From positions 186,001 to 250,000 of the forward strand of contig JACCIC010000049.1 of NCBI GenBank assembly GCA_018907035.1: a stretch of 64,000 bases of DNA, read 5' to 3'. This DNA comes from Sycobia sp. Sy_11. Taxonomy: Eukaryota; Arthropoda; Insecta; Hymenoptera; Epichrysomallidae. The notes below the pieces were generated by a model. That model was not told the origin of the DNA and did not search any database. It saw only the letters and a program-made list of their open reading frames with translations. This document shows positions 1 through 10,626 of the stretch, one piece after another. Made by a program: the position numbers and the translations under genes. The first letter of the stretch is position 1. Every line of letters begins with the position of its first letter.

Positions 1-285
1 TGCAAAAGCTAAGATAGTAGGAGGAGCGCGCGGAGTAACAGTAATAATTATATTCTGGAATGAAAAAAAAATAAAAAAAAATAAAAAAAATAATAAGTAG
101 ATAAACATATGTAAATAATTTTCACATTCATGACGAGCTCGTTGTAAAATTAAGATCGATTAATTTTTTTACATTGAGCGATTGTGTATCAGGCACTCAA
201 TGAACGAATTATGAACGTCGTCGGGAGCCCGCCCGCGAACGAGCCCCGACCGATTTTGTTTTATATCCGAAAATTTTATTTATAG

Positions 286-287
<2 letters not shown>

Positions 288-348
<61 letters not shown>
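288..348. repeat. (TA)n microsatellite
   Basis: About 60 bp of uninterrupted TA dinucleotides. Confidence 0.97.
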
Positions 349-350
<2 letters not shown>

Positions 351-413
351 TATAATAAATAGTCTCATTAATGTTACGTATGCGAGAGTATTTGATGGTA
401 TTTGATAGGATTG

Positions 414-415
<2 letters not shown>

Positions 416-462
<47 letters not shown>
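416..462. repeat. (TA)n microsatellite
   Basis: About 47 bp of TA dinucleotides, about 70 bp after the previous tract. Confidence 0.97.
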
Positions 463-472
<10 letters not shown>

Positions 473-3400
473 GTTTGTATCGTCATAGAAACATAAATAA
501 TAATAACGCATGAATTCATTTCTTTTTGTCCATAGACCATATATTTCTTATGAAAGTATAATAGACATATGTAGAGAGTAAGTAGAATTTTACGTAAAAT
601 AAATTCTCAATATTTTACCAAAAAACAACCAAAACAGTCTTTTCTTAAATTTAAATACTCTTAAGAATGAAATGTATATATAATATAATAAATATATATA
701 ATATATATCTTATAATTAGTTGTATGAAAAATAATAATTTAATAGGATACCAATTCAAATTAATTTTGTATACATTTCAAATTTTGTTTTAGCTGTCAGA
801 AGATTGAATGTAAGGATTATTAAAACATTTACAACATCACGTGTTATTTTATATAATAAAATTTTTAAAATCAAATTAAAAGTCTTTAGGTTACTTTGAA
901 ATGTTTATTAAAAATATATATTATTTAAGAGGATATGTTAAAATCTTTTTTGTTGCAGAAAAAATTATACTTAACAATAAATTCTCAAATTTATCCTTTT
1001 ACATCTACAGTATATTATTATATCTTGTTTCACCGTTATGAAGAGAGAATTTTTTTTTTTGTTTTAAGCTTCTTACTTTAATTAACCAAATCAAGATCAG
1101 TATTAAATAAATAATAAATATTATAAATGTTGAAATTAATTAATTTATTATACGTAATGCTGTTGTTATGTCTGTAATGAAAGCTTTAGAGCTTATTCAT
1201 CTAATAAACTTGTGGCCGTTACTGGTAGCCATAACTAGTGATTCATGCGTGCAGTCATATTCCCTTTTTATCCATACGTACGAATGTACACAGTCGAGAA
1301 AAGGTATCTAACCCAAACTCATCATAATATACAAATTATAGAATATTAAAAAAAGAATAAAATACAGGTATTGGGAGTCAAAATGACTTCTACAATTTTG
1401 TTGTTGTTGTAATATCTCGGTGGTACACGGCAAGTTACGACCCGAGAAAAATGGAGCTTATTTAAAAAAAAAAATTTGTTTCGTTCAAAAACATATATTT
1501 TAAGTTGAAATATTAAAAATTGACACTCTTAATAATTTAAAAAATAACATGTAAATTTAAAATTAAAATTATTCATGCAAATAAATATTGTATGGTTTAT
1601 ACTTCTTTATTAAAATCGATATAATATTATTGATAGTGAAATAAATTCATGATAATATAATTATACATTAATATTTACGTAAGAATGCAAACGTAATTTA
1701 TAATTATATTTAACGCTATATTTCACCATCCGAAATACTTCCGAATTAAGTAACTTCGCTCTTACCAGTCGGAAAAGGATAGTAATTTTAAACGAAAAAT
1801 TCAATGAACAATTTCGATCCATATAATGAACGTAATTTTTAGTTCTGAGAATCAGTATACTCTTTATTTATTTATGTAATTATTACATTAGTTTCGCCAT
1901 TGCTTCAAAGTTTAATATTACAGTGTATTTTCTCAAAAAAAAGTAATAATTTAATTAAATTCTATTTTCTGACAAGTTTAGTTGTAGTGTCAATAAAAAA
2001 TGTAGCTTGATTCTGCACATTATACTCAAAATCAACTGCAAATCACTCAGAAATCAACTGTATTTATCATAAAATGAAAATTTTTAAGCGTCCCCTAACT
2101 AATTTTTCGCATTGTCAGAAATACTATTTTTTAGATACATTAGAAACTTTAAACGTATTTTTCTCCAAATGGAATGACTTGAGGGGAATGCCATTTAACT
2201 GGATGTATTGCATAGATCGATTTAAAATTTGGATAAATGTCTCATAAATATATTAATAAATAAAAAGATGAAGTCATTTTTTGACTCAATGCGAACAATT
2301 TATTCATAAACAATTTAAGGCTTTTTTTTATTAATTAAAATTTTTCTTTTTTTTTAGAAAAATTAACATTTCTACACAAATTCAAACCAAAGAATTTCTC
2401 AATAATCTATAGATTTTTAATTTTTAATAATATTTTTTATTTTCAGTCCCAGTCTCATATAGTTTCCGAGAAAGCAGTCTTCCCGTATCTCTGAAAAAAA
2501 GTAATTCGGATGATTAGCCTTATTTTGGCCATTTTGGACCAAAGTAATAATCCAATTTTTCTTTTATCCTTCGCGACGAACTTAGTACTACCTGTAAAAA
2601 TAAACTCAATCGCTTTTTTCCATGTATACTCGCATAAACAATTACACGAATTACGTCATTTTGCCTGACTGCTATATACATACAGTGGCATTATCTTTTA
2701 AACGACGTCTCATTTAAACGCGCAATAACGAACGAGCTACTTCGATGACATCGAGCAATGACTCAATTCTCCTACTTGAAGCGATCGATTATCGATCTTC
2801 GCCCGGGTGATTTTCAATTCTGTAACGACGAATTAAAAGATGCAAAGAAAGTTCCTGGGTCAAGTGAAAAAACATTTTGAATGAAAAGAGTGAGCGAAAG
2901 AGAGCATAATTATTAAGAACAGCACAGGATTCGGTCAGAGAAGAGCCACGCCAGAGTCACTGGGACATGAATAAAAGCCTATTTGGGATGGCCTCTCGGC
3001 ACGGCGGCGCGCCCATTCTCCGCGGCGAAAACGCCGCGCGAAGAGTCGTGTCGTCGCGTCGCCGCCTCGGAAACTTGATTGACAGTGGGCGCGATCAATT
3101 GACCCCGTATACGCGCGGCTGCCCGTTGACTCGAGCGTCAATAATAGGGACGTGGATCATTATCGAAGCACGTTCCTAGCTTAAGCAATGACGGGGCGTA
3201 GGTGGATGCCACATGGAATATTGCCATTCGCGAATCCGGTATCGGAATTTTAAAGTTTAAAATTTCGGATCTAATATGGTGGCGATTGTAGGTGAAAATT
3301 GCGGGTTTTTTTTTCAAAAAATTCGCTTGGGAAAAGATATACGGAATTTGTTAAGTTCCTCGTGACGGATCTGGTATTTAATGTTGAAATTATAAATTCA

Positions 3401-4058
3401 TATTCGTGATGAATGAGCTCCAAAATTCCCTTCTATATTTACTCAAATGAAGCACTCAGAAAACTGATCTTCTTAACTAAAAATAGTCGCCATATTGAAT
3501 CTAGTATATGGACTTTCAAATTCTGATATCGGATTTCTGATCAGCAACTCTAAAAATCCTTTTATACAAATTTTTATAAGATTAATTTAGACATTCTGCC
3601 TCAGACCGAATTTATGCGAAAAAATTGAAGATTTTTTTATTTTTGATTGTTTATAAATAATTAAATTCATAAGTTTTCACAGTTTTAAGCAAGGCATTAT
3701 GAAGACTATGTACGAATGATTGTGTAGAAGTTTATTCGAGGGCGATCAAGTTGAAACGGCGGCGGTATGGATAAAATACTGCAAAAAATGGCTGGTGTAT
3801 CATATATAATACCTTGCCCCTCAAAAGGTTAAACAAATTTTTTTCACAGATTACCGATAGATTTTTTTACAGTTTATCTATTTTGACTAATTTTACACTT
3901 TCATATTTCCGATAATATATTACGAATAAAACAATTGCACAATATATATGCATATTACTAATATGCATTTGGCAGTTGATGTGCATTGTTTTTTTGCTAT
4001 AAGATGCTACATCTGCCCGGTATCCCCACGGATTAGCAATCTCGATCGGTAAGCGTAC

Positions 4059-5400
4059 CTATAATCTAAATCTGTAACCCAAATAACACAAGTGATATGC
4101 AATTAGTAAATTCGAATGGTATCGTTGGTTAGTGGCTATCCATAGTTGATATGGCAAGATGATAAAGCCTGTTACCATCATACTTGCAGTTAGCATTAGT
4201 AGATTACCACCAACACAACCTTCGCTTAACAAAGAAAATAAACAACTTTTTCCTTCTTTATTGATACGATTTCTCTTGTATCGTTGCCACAGTATAATTA
4301 AGCAAGATTGTATATATAGAGATCCCAAAATAAATTCTTAATTTTGTCTAAAGATTACTCGAGATAAACCAATACGTCAGCTATTGGATAATTTAATAAT
4401 ACCTGCTTTGCCCATCCTGAATCATCAGATATGCTAAATGAAATGATCAGATACGCGGAAAACCCAATTGAATGGGAAATAATCCTATTGATGTGACAGA
4501 AACATTTTTCTATCTTATTCAAATTCGGAATTTCTACGATAATAATTTCGAAGTCATTGTGCGTGCAGCTAAGATACTTACAGTTGTCATTCACGCTGAG
4601 AATTGGAAAAAGCTCTAAGAAATACGAAAATACTGTTAAGAACGTTACGTTTGAAGTGGGGAAGTTATGACAGGGTCTGAAATTCACAATTTAAACTATC
4701 ATGAATAATGTTATTATTTATAGTATATTTTGCGAAAGCTGATTTAATCAAATCAGTTGACGAATACTGATAGGCAAGTTTCTGAATACATTGCATAGTA
4801 TGAATAAACTAAAGCGCAGAAAAGTGAAAATCCAAAACAAAGAATTCTAAAAGATTACAAAAATCGAAAAACAGAAACAATACTGACGTTCGTGATTTAC
4901 CAACGGGAGATGCTGCTTGCATTGTTAGTATGACGTGCAAACCAGGAGTTATAATGACGAGTTAAGAATTAATTAAAAGCTTTGGATAAATATGGTGTAA
5001 GCATTGCACTAATGCGCAGAAAAACACGATAAAAAATTTAATAAATTAAAGGTGGAAGACGCACTGGGTTGTAAGTAACTCAAGTGCCAGTCTGCTACTC
5101 ATATCGCCACCATGGTATTAAAAGATCCGGATTGATCTGATATTCATTCTTTGAAGAACGGAAATATACATATTACTGTGATAGGAAAAACTTGGTTGTT
5201 CATCTTGATTGTGAACATGAAAAGCATAGCCATCATAATATAGTCCATCGTAGCCAAATCATTTAGACGTAAAGTGTTAAATTCGAACGGGAGGGGATAT
5301 GCAACAAGGTATTTATTCCTCTTCGACCAAGTTGAGAAAAACATAAGGTTAGTCAACCTGATACATAACGAGTTCCAGCTGCTGTAGCTCTTCTATTATA
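4059..5400. other. Decayed reading frames of unknown origin
   Basis: The minus strand has three moderate open stretches (4059-4328, 4355-4687, 5144-5356) whose translations are rich in hydrophobic residues. They faintly recall a seven-helix insect chemoreceptor, but no diagnostic motif is present. The plus strand at about 4890-5150 reads as a second, stop-broken frame with phrases such as DLPTGDAAC, CKPGV and KGGRRTG that look like once-coding DNA, possibly from a mobile element. The two signals conflict in strand. I cannot assign either and record only that the composition differs from the flanking AT-rich spacer. Confidence 0.25.
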
Positions 5401-5569
5401 GAAACTAGTGAGTATGTACTACAGATCGATAAAATGAAGCAAAAGAAGAACATATAGGTAGAATTCCATCAAAAGGTCAGGAAGTAATATCATACTTATT
5501 CCAAAATCATGAATTCTATATGATGCAAGCTCAAATACATCTCAAAGGCAAAATCAAACCGTCATACTA

Positions 5570-6858
5570 TCAGGTATGTGAATAAGTCTTTCCCGTTTTT
5601 TTTTTTCAAATTTTGAGCCTTTATTGTGAAAAAATGGTTACAAATGAATTATTGAAAGTATTGGCCATCGCTAGCTACAACTTTTTCCCATCTTTCTGGC
5701 AACATACGACTCCCGTTGCGAAAAAATTCGACCGGTTTGGCCTCTATCCAGTCATCCACCCATTTTTTGGCTTCCTCGTAGGAATGGAAGAGCTGGTCAG
5801 CCAGGCCATGCGTCATCGATCTGAAGAGATGGTAATCAGACGGAGCAACGTCTGGACTATACGGCGGGTGGGGTAGGACTTCCCATTTGAGCGTTTCTAA
5901 GTATGTTTTCACCGGCGGTGCAACATGTGGGCGAGCATTGTCATGTTGCAAAATAACTTTGTCGTGCCTGTCGGAGTATTGTGGCCGTTTTTCTCACAGT
6001 GCGCGGCTCAAACGCATCAATTGTCGTCGATAGACCTCGCCTGTGATCCTTTCATTCGGTTTCAGAAGCTCATAGTAAACCACACCTAGCTGGTCCCACC
6101 ATATACAGAGCATGAGCTTGGCGCCATGAATATTTGGCTTGGCCGTCGATGATGATGCATGGCCGGGTAGTCCCCATGATTTTCTTCGCTTCGGATTATC
6201 GTAACGTATCCACTTTTCATCGCCAGTCACGATACGATGCAGAAAACCCTTTCTTTTATGTCGCTGAAGCAGCTGTTCGCAAGTGAAAAAACGCCGTTCG
6301 ACGTCTCTCAGCTTCAGTTCGTACGGCACCCAATTTCCTTGCTTTTGGATCATTCCCATGGCTTTCAAACGCTTGGAAATGGTTGTTCGGTCAACTCCCA
6401 ATGCTTCAGCAAGTTCTTCTTGCGTTTGACAAGAATCTTCATCAAGCAAAGTCGCCAATTCTCGATCTTCAAAGATTTGCGGTCGCCCGGAACGCTCCTT
6501 GTCTTCCACGTCGAAATCACCGCTTTTGAAGCGTCGAAACCATCCGCGAACACTTGAATCATCGACACAACCTTCTCCATAAGCCTCCTGAAGCAATCGA
6601 TGCGTCTCGGCAGCAGATTTCTTCAAATTGAACCAATAAAGTGAAACTTCCCGCAAATGATGTCGACTCGGCTCAAATTTCGACATTTTCACGATATCAA
6701 AAATTTATGATGCGAAAAAATTTTAACTAATGTGTTAGTATGGAATTGTTGACATATGAATAAGCTTTGATTATGACATATGTAACCATTGAATACTCGC
6801 ACAGTATTGGTGGCGCCATCTCTTACAAAAAACGGGAAAGACTTATTCACACTCCTAA
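5570..6858 (-). mobile_element. Mariner transposon, full length, TA target duplication
   Basis: The 1,289-bp element is bounded by TA dinucleotides (5568-5569 and 6859-6860), the normal mariner target duplication. Its 32-bp terminal inverted repeats share the core TGTGAATAAGTCTTTCCCG. They differ at only three positions (2, 6 and 7 of the repeat). Length, repeat size and a single internal transposase frame fit the Tc1/mariner superfamily. It is intact in structure but the transposase has one in-frame stop, so it is probably not autonomous, though it could be mobilised in trans. Confidence 0.97.
5649..6692 (-). pseudogene. Mariner DD34D transposase with one in-frame stop
   Basis: The frame begins with ATG at 6692 and runs for 347 sense-length codons, about the usual length of mariner transposases. 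It has an N-terminal helix-turn-helix region containing VRGWFRRFKSGD and ELAEALGVDRTTISKRLKAMG. The DD34D catalytic residues are all present: the first Asp in TGDEKW, the second in HDNARPH, and the third in the SPDVAPSDYHLF motif, with exactly 34 residues between the second and third. The only defect seen is a TGA at 5994-5996 after LSRAL. The frame is unchanged on the other side, so this is a nonsense substitution, not a frameshift. The transposase would cut and paste the element at TA sites in the nucleus. Confidence 0.95.
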
Positions 6859-6860
6859 TA

Positions 6861-7190
6861 ATATATCATTCTTAATCGCATTTTTCAACCATTTTGATCG
6901 CGGTCGGGGCAGAATTAAATTTAAAGCTAGATCCCTTTGCTTTGTATTTACTTTGGTGAGACTGCAATACGATCGATGATATTTTAGCTAAACTGGTGAG
7001 ACCAAAATGGCCATTGAATGGCTATACTAGATTAGGAGACCATGTAATGGTTTTGGAACTCTTAATTCCCGAATTTATGATCGGGTTTTGCGCTAATAAT
7101 GCCTAACTTCGAACTTTAAATTAGCCTGATAATTAATCGAACTTTAAATTATCCTGATGATTAAAAAATTCAGTACTGAGCTTTGCGAAA
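6861..7190. other. Short spacer between two mobile-element remnants
   Basis: AT-rich DNA with no frame or motif I recognise. It holds a short duplicated phrase, GAACTTTAAATTA, at about 7111-7150. Confidence 0.5.
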
Positions 7191-7194
7191 AGCA

Positions 7195-8460
7195 CTCATC
7201 GCTTACCAAGTACTCCTGTAAATATTGTATTGGGCGAATCTAAAATGCTATTACTTAAAGAGCGAACTAAATTTCTGTGCCAATGCAATATTACAATGAT
7301 AAATAATAAGAAATCTTTTGTATTCACGCATCTACATAAATATATCTCGTTCCTAAAAACAATAGGCACAAAAGAAATAAAAAATTAATATCATTTAACT
7401 CTTGCGCAAAATTCCTACTAGATAACTATAGTCATCTTCTTACTAGCCATAATCTCTATAATTATGAATATAAAATGTAATACACCAAATTACCTATCGA
7501 TTTTGAATTAGGCTCTCAGATAAGAAGCTCTCTCAATCCAAATACAATATTAAATAATTGCATTGTTAAACAAAACTGTGCAACTATGTATACTGATGGC
7601 AGTCAAATTACGAATGCTCTAGCTACAGGTTCTTTTGCTGCCTTTCTCCTGAGTTATCTATAAAAACAAGCATATCAATCAGCAAATTTGCTTCTATATT
7701 TATCGCAGAATGTGTTGCTCTCTCAGTTGCCCTTGGCGTTGAATTAACGAATACAAGTAGAAGTTATCTGATTTTTTCAAACTCCCTATGTGCTCTATAG
7801 GGTTTTAATTCAACAAAAATTTCAAGCTACAGGAATTCACATATTTTAGAGATTAAGAAAAAATACAATTTATTTACAAATCAGAATTCCAGCTATCAAA
7901 TTAAATTTGTTTGGATCCCATCCCATATTGCTCTACACTGTAATGAAACTACAGATAATTTAGCAAAATAGGCCACTCAAAACTCCCCTACCAAAACTTT
8001 TACAATTCCATACACTGAACTCTTTTCAGAATTTAAAGAAATTGCGAAAAAACAAACTGAATTATTCATAAAGGAGCGATCAATATACACAGGCGAACAA
8101 TACTTTCAGGTAGTTTGTCTTAAAAAATCGAAATCTTGGTTTGTCGAAAAAAAATTAAATGAAAAATGTATTACTACAATAATTCATTGTAGGTCCGACC
8201 ACTACAATCTAGGAGCTTCACTTGCCAGAGTGAATGTTATCAATGATTTCACATGTGCATGCGGTTGTAACTTGCAAGATCTGAATCACGTATTACAGCA
8301 ATGCAAGTTTCACGATGAAGCAAGAAAATCTTTCGTAAATAAACTCGTTAGACTCAAATTACAATTACCCCTAAATGTAGAGACATTAATAGCCAATCCT
8401 AACACTCGAATATGTCAAATAATTTGCGAATTTTTCAATAAATGTAAATTTTATATATAG
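7195..8460 (+). pseudogene. Decayed non-LTR retrotransposon 3' part (RNase H and Cys-rich tail)
   Basis: Stop-broken plus-strand frames carry the remains of the ORF2 C-terminal part of a LINE of the I/R1-like type. At about 7210-7330 is a post-RT segment (VNIVLGESKMLLLKERTKF). At 7589-7665 is the first RNase H motif, YTDGS. At about 7707-7745 follows AECVALSVAL, supplying the Glu. At about 7770-7800 the expected Asp is replaced by Asn in FSNSLCAL, followed by a stop. At about 7907-7975 is VWIPSHIAL with TDNLAK. The last part, 8230-8460, encodes the terminal zinc-knuckle-like module CACGC...LNHVLQQC. At least one frameshift and several stops show it is dead. Confidence 0.85.
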
Positions 8461-8512
8461 CGTGCTATTATCTTTTTATATTGGTCGATCGAAAACTTTA
8501 CTGTAATGATAC

Positions 8513-8515
<3 letters not shown>

Positions 8516-8556
<41 letters not shown>
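8516..8556. repeat. (TA)n microsatellite
   Basis: About 40 bp of TA dinucleotides just downstream of the LINE remnant. It could have grown from the simple 3' tail of that element. Confidence 0.95.
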
Positions 8557-8559
<3 letters not shown>

Positions 8560-9079
8560 TATTTATAGCTGTACAAGCCTTCTTACAGGCAAAATAAAAA
8601 AATATCTCGGCCAGCTTCCCAATGCAATATTTAATTTTGATATGAGTCGAAATTCATGAATACTCTCAAAAATTTATGCTCATATACATTTCCATTACAT
8701 GATCATTTATAATATTTACAGATTGAAGAGATAAAGATTTCAATCTGAAATTTACAATTATAATATTAAAAATATATTATTTAAAAATGTATTTTAAATA
8801 TTTAAAATGTATTTTTTACCTCTCTGTTAACAGCCTCCATTGTAAAAACGAACTTTGTAACAGTTTGTATTAAAATATTAACTGAAACATTAAAAACTTT
8901 CGAAAGCCTTAAAACGCTAAAAAATTTAACGCTATTTAACTTATATAGTGTCAAACTCAAAAATTGGACACCATATACTTAAAGTTACACAAGTAGGTAC
9001 AATTTTTAAGGTTTTACCAGAATATATTATAATTATTTTCAAAACAATTGAATTGTACTTCTGTCGACTGCCCATATAC
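8557..9079. other. AT-rich spacer
   Basis: No gene seen. The first part, up to about 8620, may be the LINE 3' untranslated region, since it directly follows the last coding remnant; this is an inference from position only. Confidence 0.4.
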
Positions 9080-9240
9080 AAATTAATAAATATTTTTTTA
9101 TTGGTCTTACAGTCCAATCAATTCCATCCAAAAATAAAATAAAATAAAAATAAAAATAAAAATAAAATAAAAATAAAAAATAAAAATAATAATAAAAAAT
9201 AAAAAATAAGAAATAAAAAATAAAAAATAATAAAAAAAAA
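9080..9240. repeat. Left arm of Penelope-like terminal inverted repeat
   Basis: Begins AAATTAATAAATA, then TTGGTCTTACAGTCCAATCA and TTCCATCC, then a run of AAAAT units. It is the reverse complement of 10460-10626. The unit TTGGTCTTACAGTCCAAT also occurs at about 63708-63727 and, in inverse form, at about 45449-45475. Confidence 0.93.
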
Positions 9241-9431
9241 AATAAAAAAAAATAAAAATTAAAAATAAAAATTAAATTAAAAATTAAATTAAAATTATAA
9301 TGACAGTCAGACTGTCCTTATTTACATTCACCCCCGTAGACTAATCTGAAAATAAAATATTAGCTGAAAAAATTCTTTGTTAGTAAAGTGCAGTCTGACT
9401 GTCCTCAACACCCTTACCTAATTGAAGACTT

Positions 9432-9471
9432 GTCCAACGTTTCGAGCTCGCTACGGCTCCTCATCAGGGAC
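9432..9471 (-). ncRNA. Hammerhead ribozyme-like motif of the Penelope-like element
   Basis: The minus strand reads GTCC, CTGATGA, a short stem-loop, GAAACGTT, then GGAC. CTGATGA and GAAA are the two conserved hammerhead core strands. GTCC/GGAC gives a 4-bp helix I and GAGC/GCTC gives helix II, with one extra G after CTGATGA. Helix III would be only the self-complementary ACGT, as in minimal hammerheads that act as dimers. Such motifs are known in Penelope-like elements and lie near the 3' end of the unit, as here. Activity is not shown by sequence alone. Confidence 0.7.
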
Positions 9472-9578
9472 TAATCTAAACCTTATATTCTAATCTATAT
9501 ATACCCATCCTCACCACCAAATTTCGTAAATTAAATATAAATTCCCCCTCTACACCAATTGTCCAAAACCAATTAATT

Positions 9579-10440
9579 TCATAAGAAATGATAAACACTG
9601 TCCAATCTATCGGACTCTAACATTAAATTCACATTATTTCGATTCCTGGAAATGTGAATACTTTCAAGACTCTCCCGTTTATACTTATTATTAATACCAT
9701 GTTCCAAAATATGCACATTCACAAAATCAAAAGAATGTAAAAACTTTAAACAATGCTCTTTTAAACCAGAAGTAATATGTGAGCTACGTAAACTATATTT
9801 ATGCTCATAAATTCTCTTTTTTAAATATCTACCTGTTTGTCCAATATAGTATTTATCACAATCCATGCAATTAATCTTGTAAACAACTCCTGACTTTAAG
9901 CATAAATCATCCTTATCTTTGCAATTATTAAACAATCTACTTAAATTATTGCTATTTTTAAAGAAAATTTGAATGTTATATTTCCGAAAATTTCTTTTTA
10001 TTCTTTCAGACAATCCTCTAACATATGGCAAGACAATAATTTTGCCTCCGTTAAAATCAATTCCTGCACTATGTCTATTTTCGGTATTATAAATGTCAAA
10101 CAATCTCTCAGCAATCAATCTATTAATAAATTGAATTGGATAGCCATTATTAATAAAAGTCTCTCTTACTATCTGTAAATTATTTTGTCTAAAATCTTTA
10201 TGTGACAATTTAATTGCTCTGTCAATGACACCTCTCAATGCTCCAATTTTGTTTCCGAATTGGTGGTGTGAATTAAAATCTAAAAACCTACCTGACCAAG
10301 TAGGCTTTCTGTACCAATTAAGTTTTACCTTATTATTACTACATCTAATTACATTAATGTCCAAAAAACTGATGAAATGGTGGATGTTTTCAATTCTGTA
10401 CATGACAGAATTAAATTTACAAGGGAGGTTGAAGTAAATA
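9579..10440 (-). CDS. Penelope-like ORF fragment: RT thumb region and GIY-YIG endonuclease
   Basis: The frame is open from about 10440 and has its first ATG at 10403; it ends at 9579. The N-terminal part has the FLDINV and WYRKPTWSGRFLDFNS phrases found just after the catalytic core of Penelope-like reverse transcriptases. The YADD-type catalytic core is absent because of 5' truncation. The C-terminal part carries the GIY-YIG nuclease module: VYKINCMDCDKYYIGQTGR followed by LKKRIYEHK, with the CX2C-type cysteines typical of this clade. The intact 274-codon frame (from the first ATG) suggests recent arrival. On its own it cannot support retrotransposition. The start codon is not biologically meaningful in a truncated copy. 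Confidence 0.93.
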
Positions 10441-10448
10441 GTCAGTTA

Positions 10449-10459
<11 letters not shown>

Positions 10460-10483
<24 letters not shown>

Positions 10484-10626
10484 TATTTTTTATTTCTTAT
10501 TTTTTATTTTTTATTATTATTTTTATTTTTTATTTTTATTTTATTTTTATTTTTATTTTTATTTTATTTTATTTTTGGATGGAATTGATTGGACTGTAAG
10601 ACCAATAAAAAAATATTTATTAATTT
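10460..10626. repeat. Right arm of Penelope-like terminal inverted repeat
   Basis: Reverse complement of 9080-9240, ending ATTGGACTGTAAGACCAAT and AAATATTTATTAATTT. It abuts the truncated RT frame through a poly-T run at about 10451-10480. Confidence 0.93.

Larger units (their letters stand above)
1..4050. other. AT-rich intergenic DNA, no gene recognised
   Basis: This stretch is mostly A/T with poly-A/T runs and frequent stops on both strands. Two long (TA)n tracts lie near its left end. A locally GC-rich patch at about 2935-3180 is open in both directions for about 70 codons, but neither translation resembles a protein family I know, so I treat it as composition rather than coding. It may be a regulatory element or part of a promoter. 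Confidence 0.6.
9080..10626 (-). mobile_element. Truncated Penelope-like retroelement with long terminal inverted repeats
   Basis: Read on the minus strand the order is: an inverted copy of the 3' tail (10626 to about 10460), the end of a reverse transcriptase joined to a GIY-YIG endonuclease (to 9579), a hammerhead-like motif (9471-9432), then a 3' tail. The last part of that tail (about 9240-9080) is the mate of the inverted copy. The two arms each run more than 130 bp and look identical except for one short A/T-rich length difference. Inverted terminal partial copies and 5' truncation are known habits of Penelope-like elements. The near-identity of the arms suggests a recent insertion, though A/T-rich sequence may also be held alike by gene conversion. 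Confidence 0.9.

Noticed and set aside
9121..9300. AAAAT-unit array considered as a satellite or CRISPR-like repeat
   Set aside because: It is the A/T-rich tail of the Penelope-like element, mirrored in the right arm; there are no spacers and no CRISPR genes in this eukaryotic DNA.
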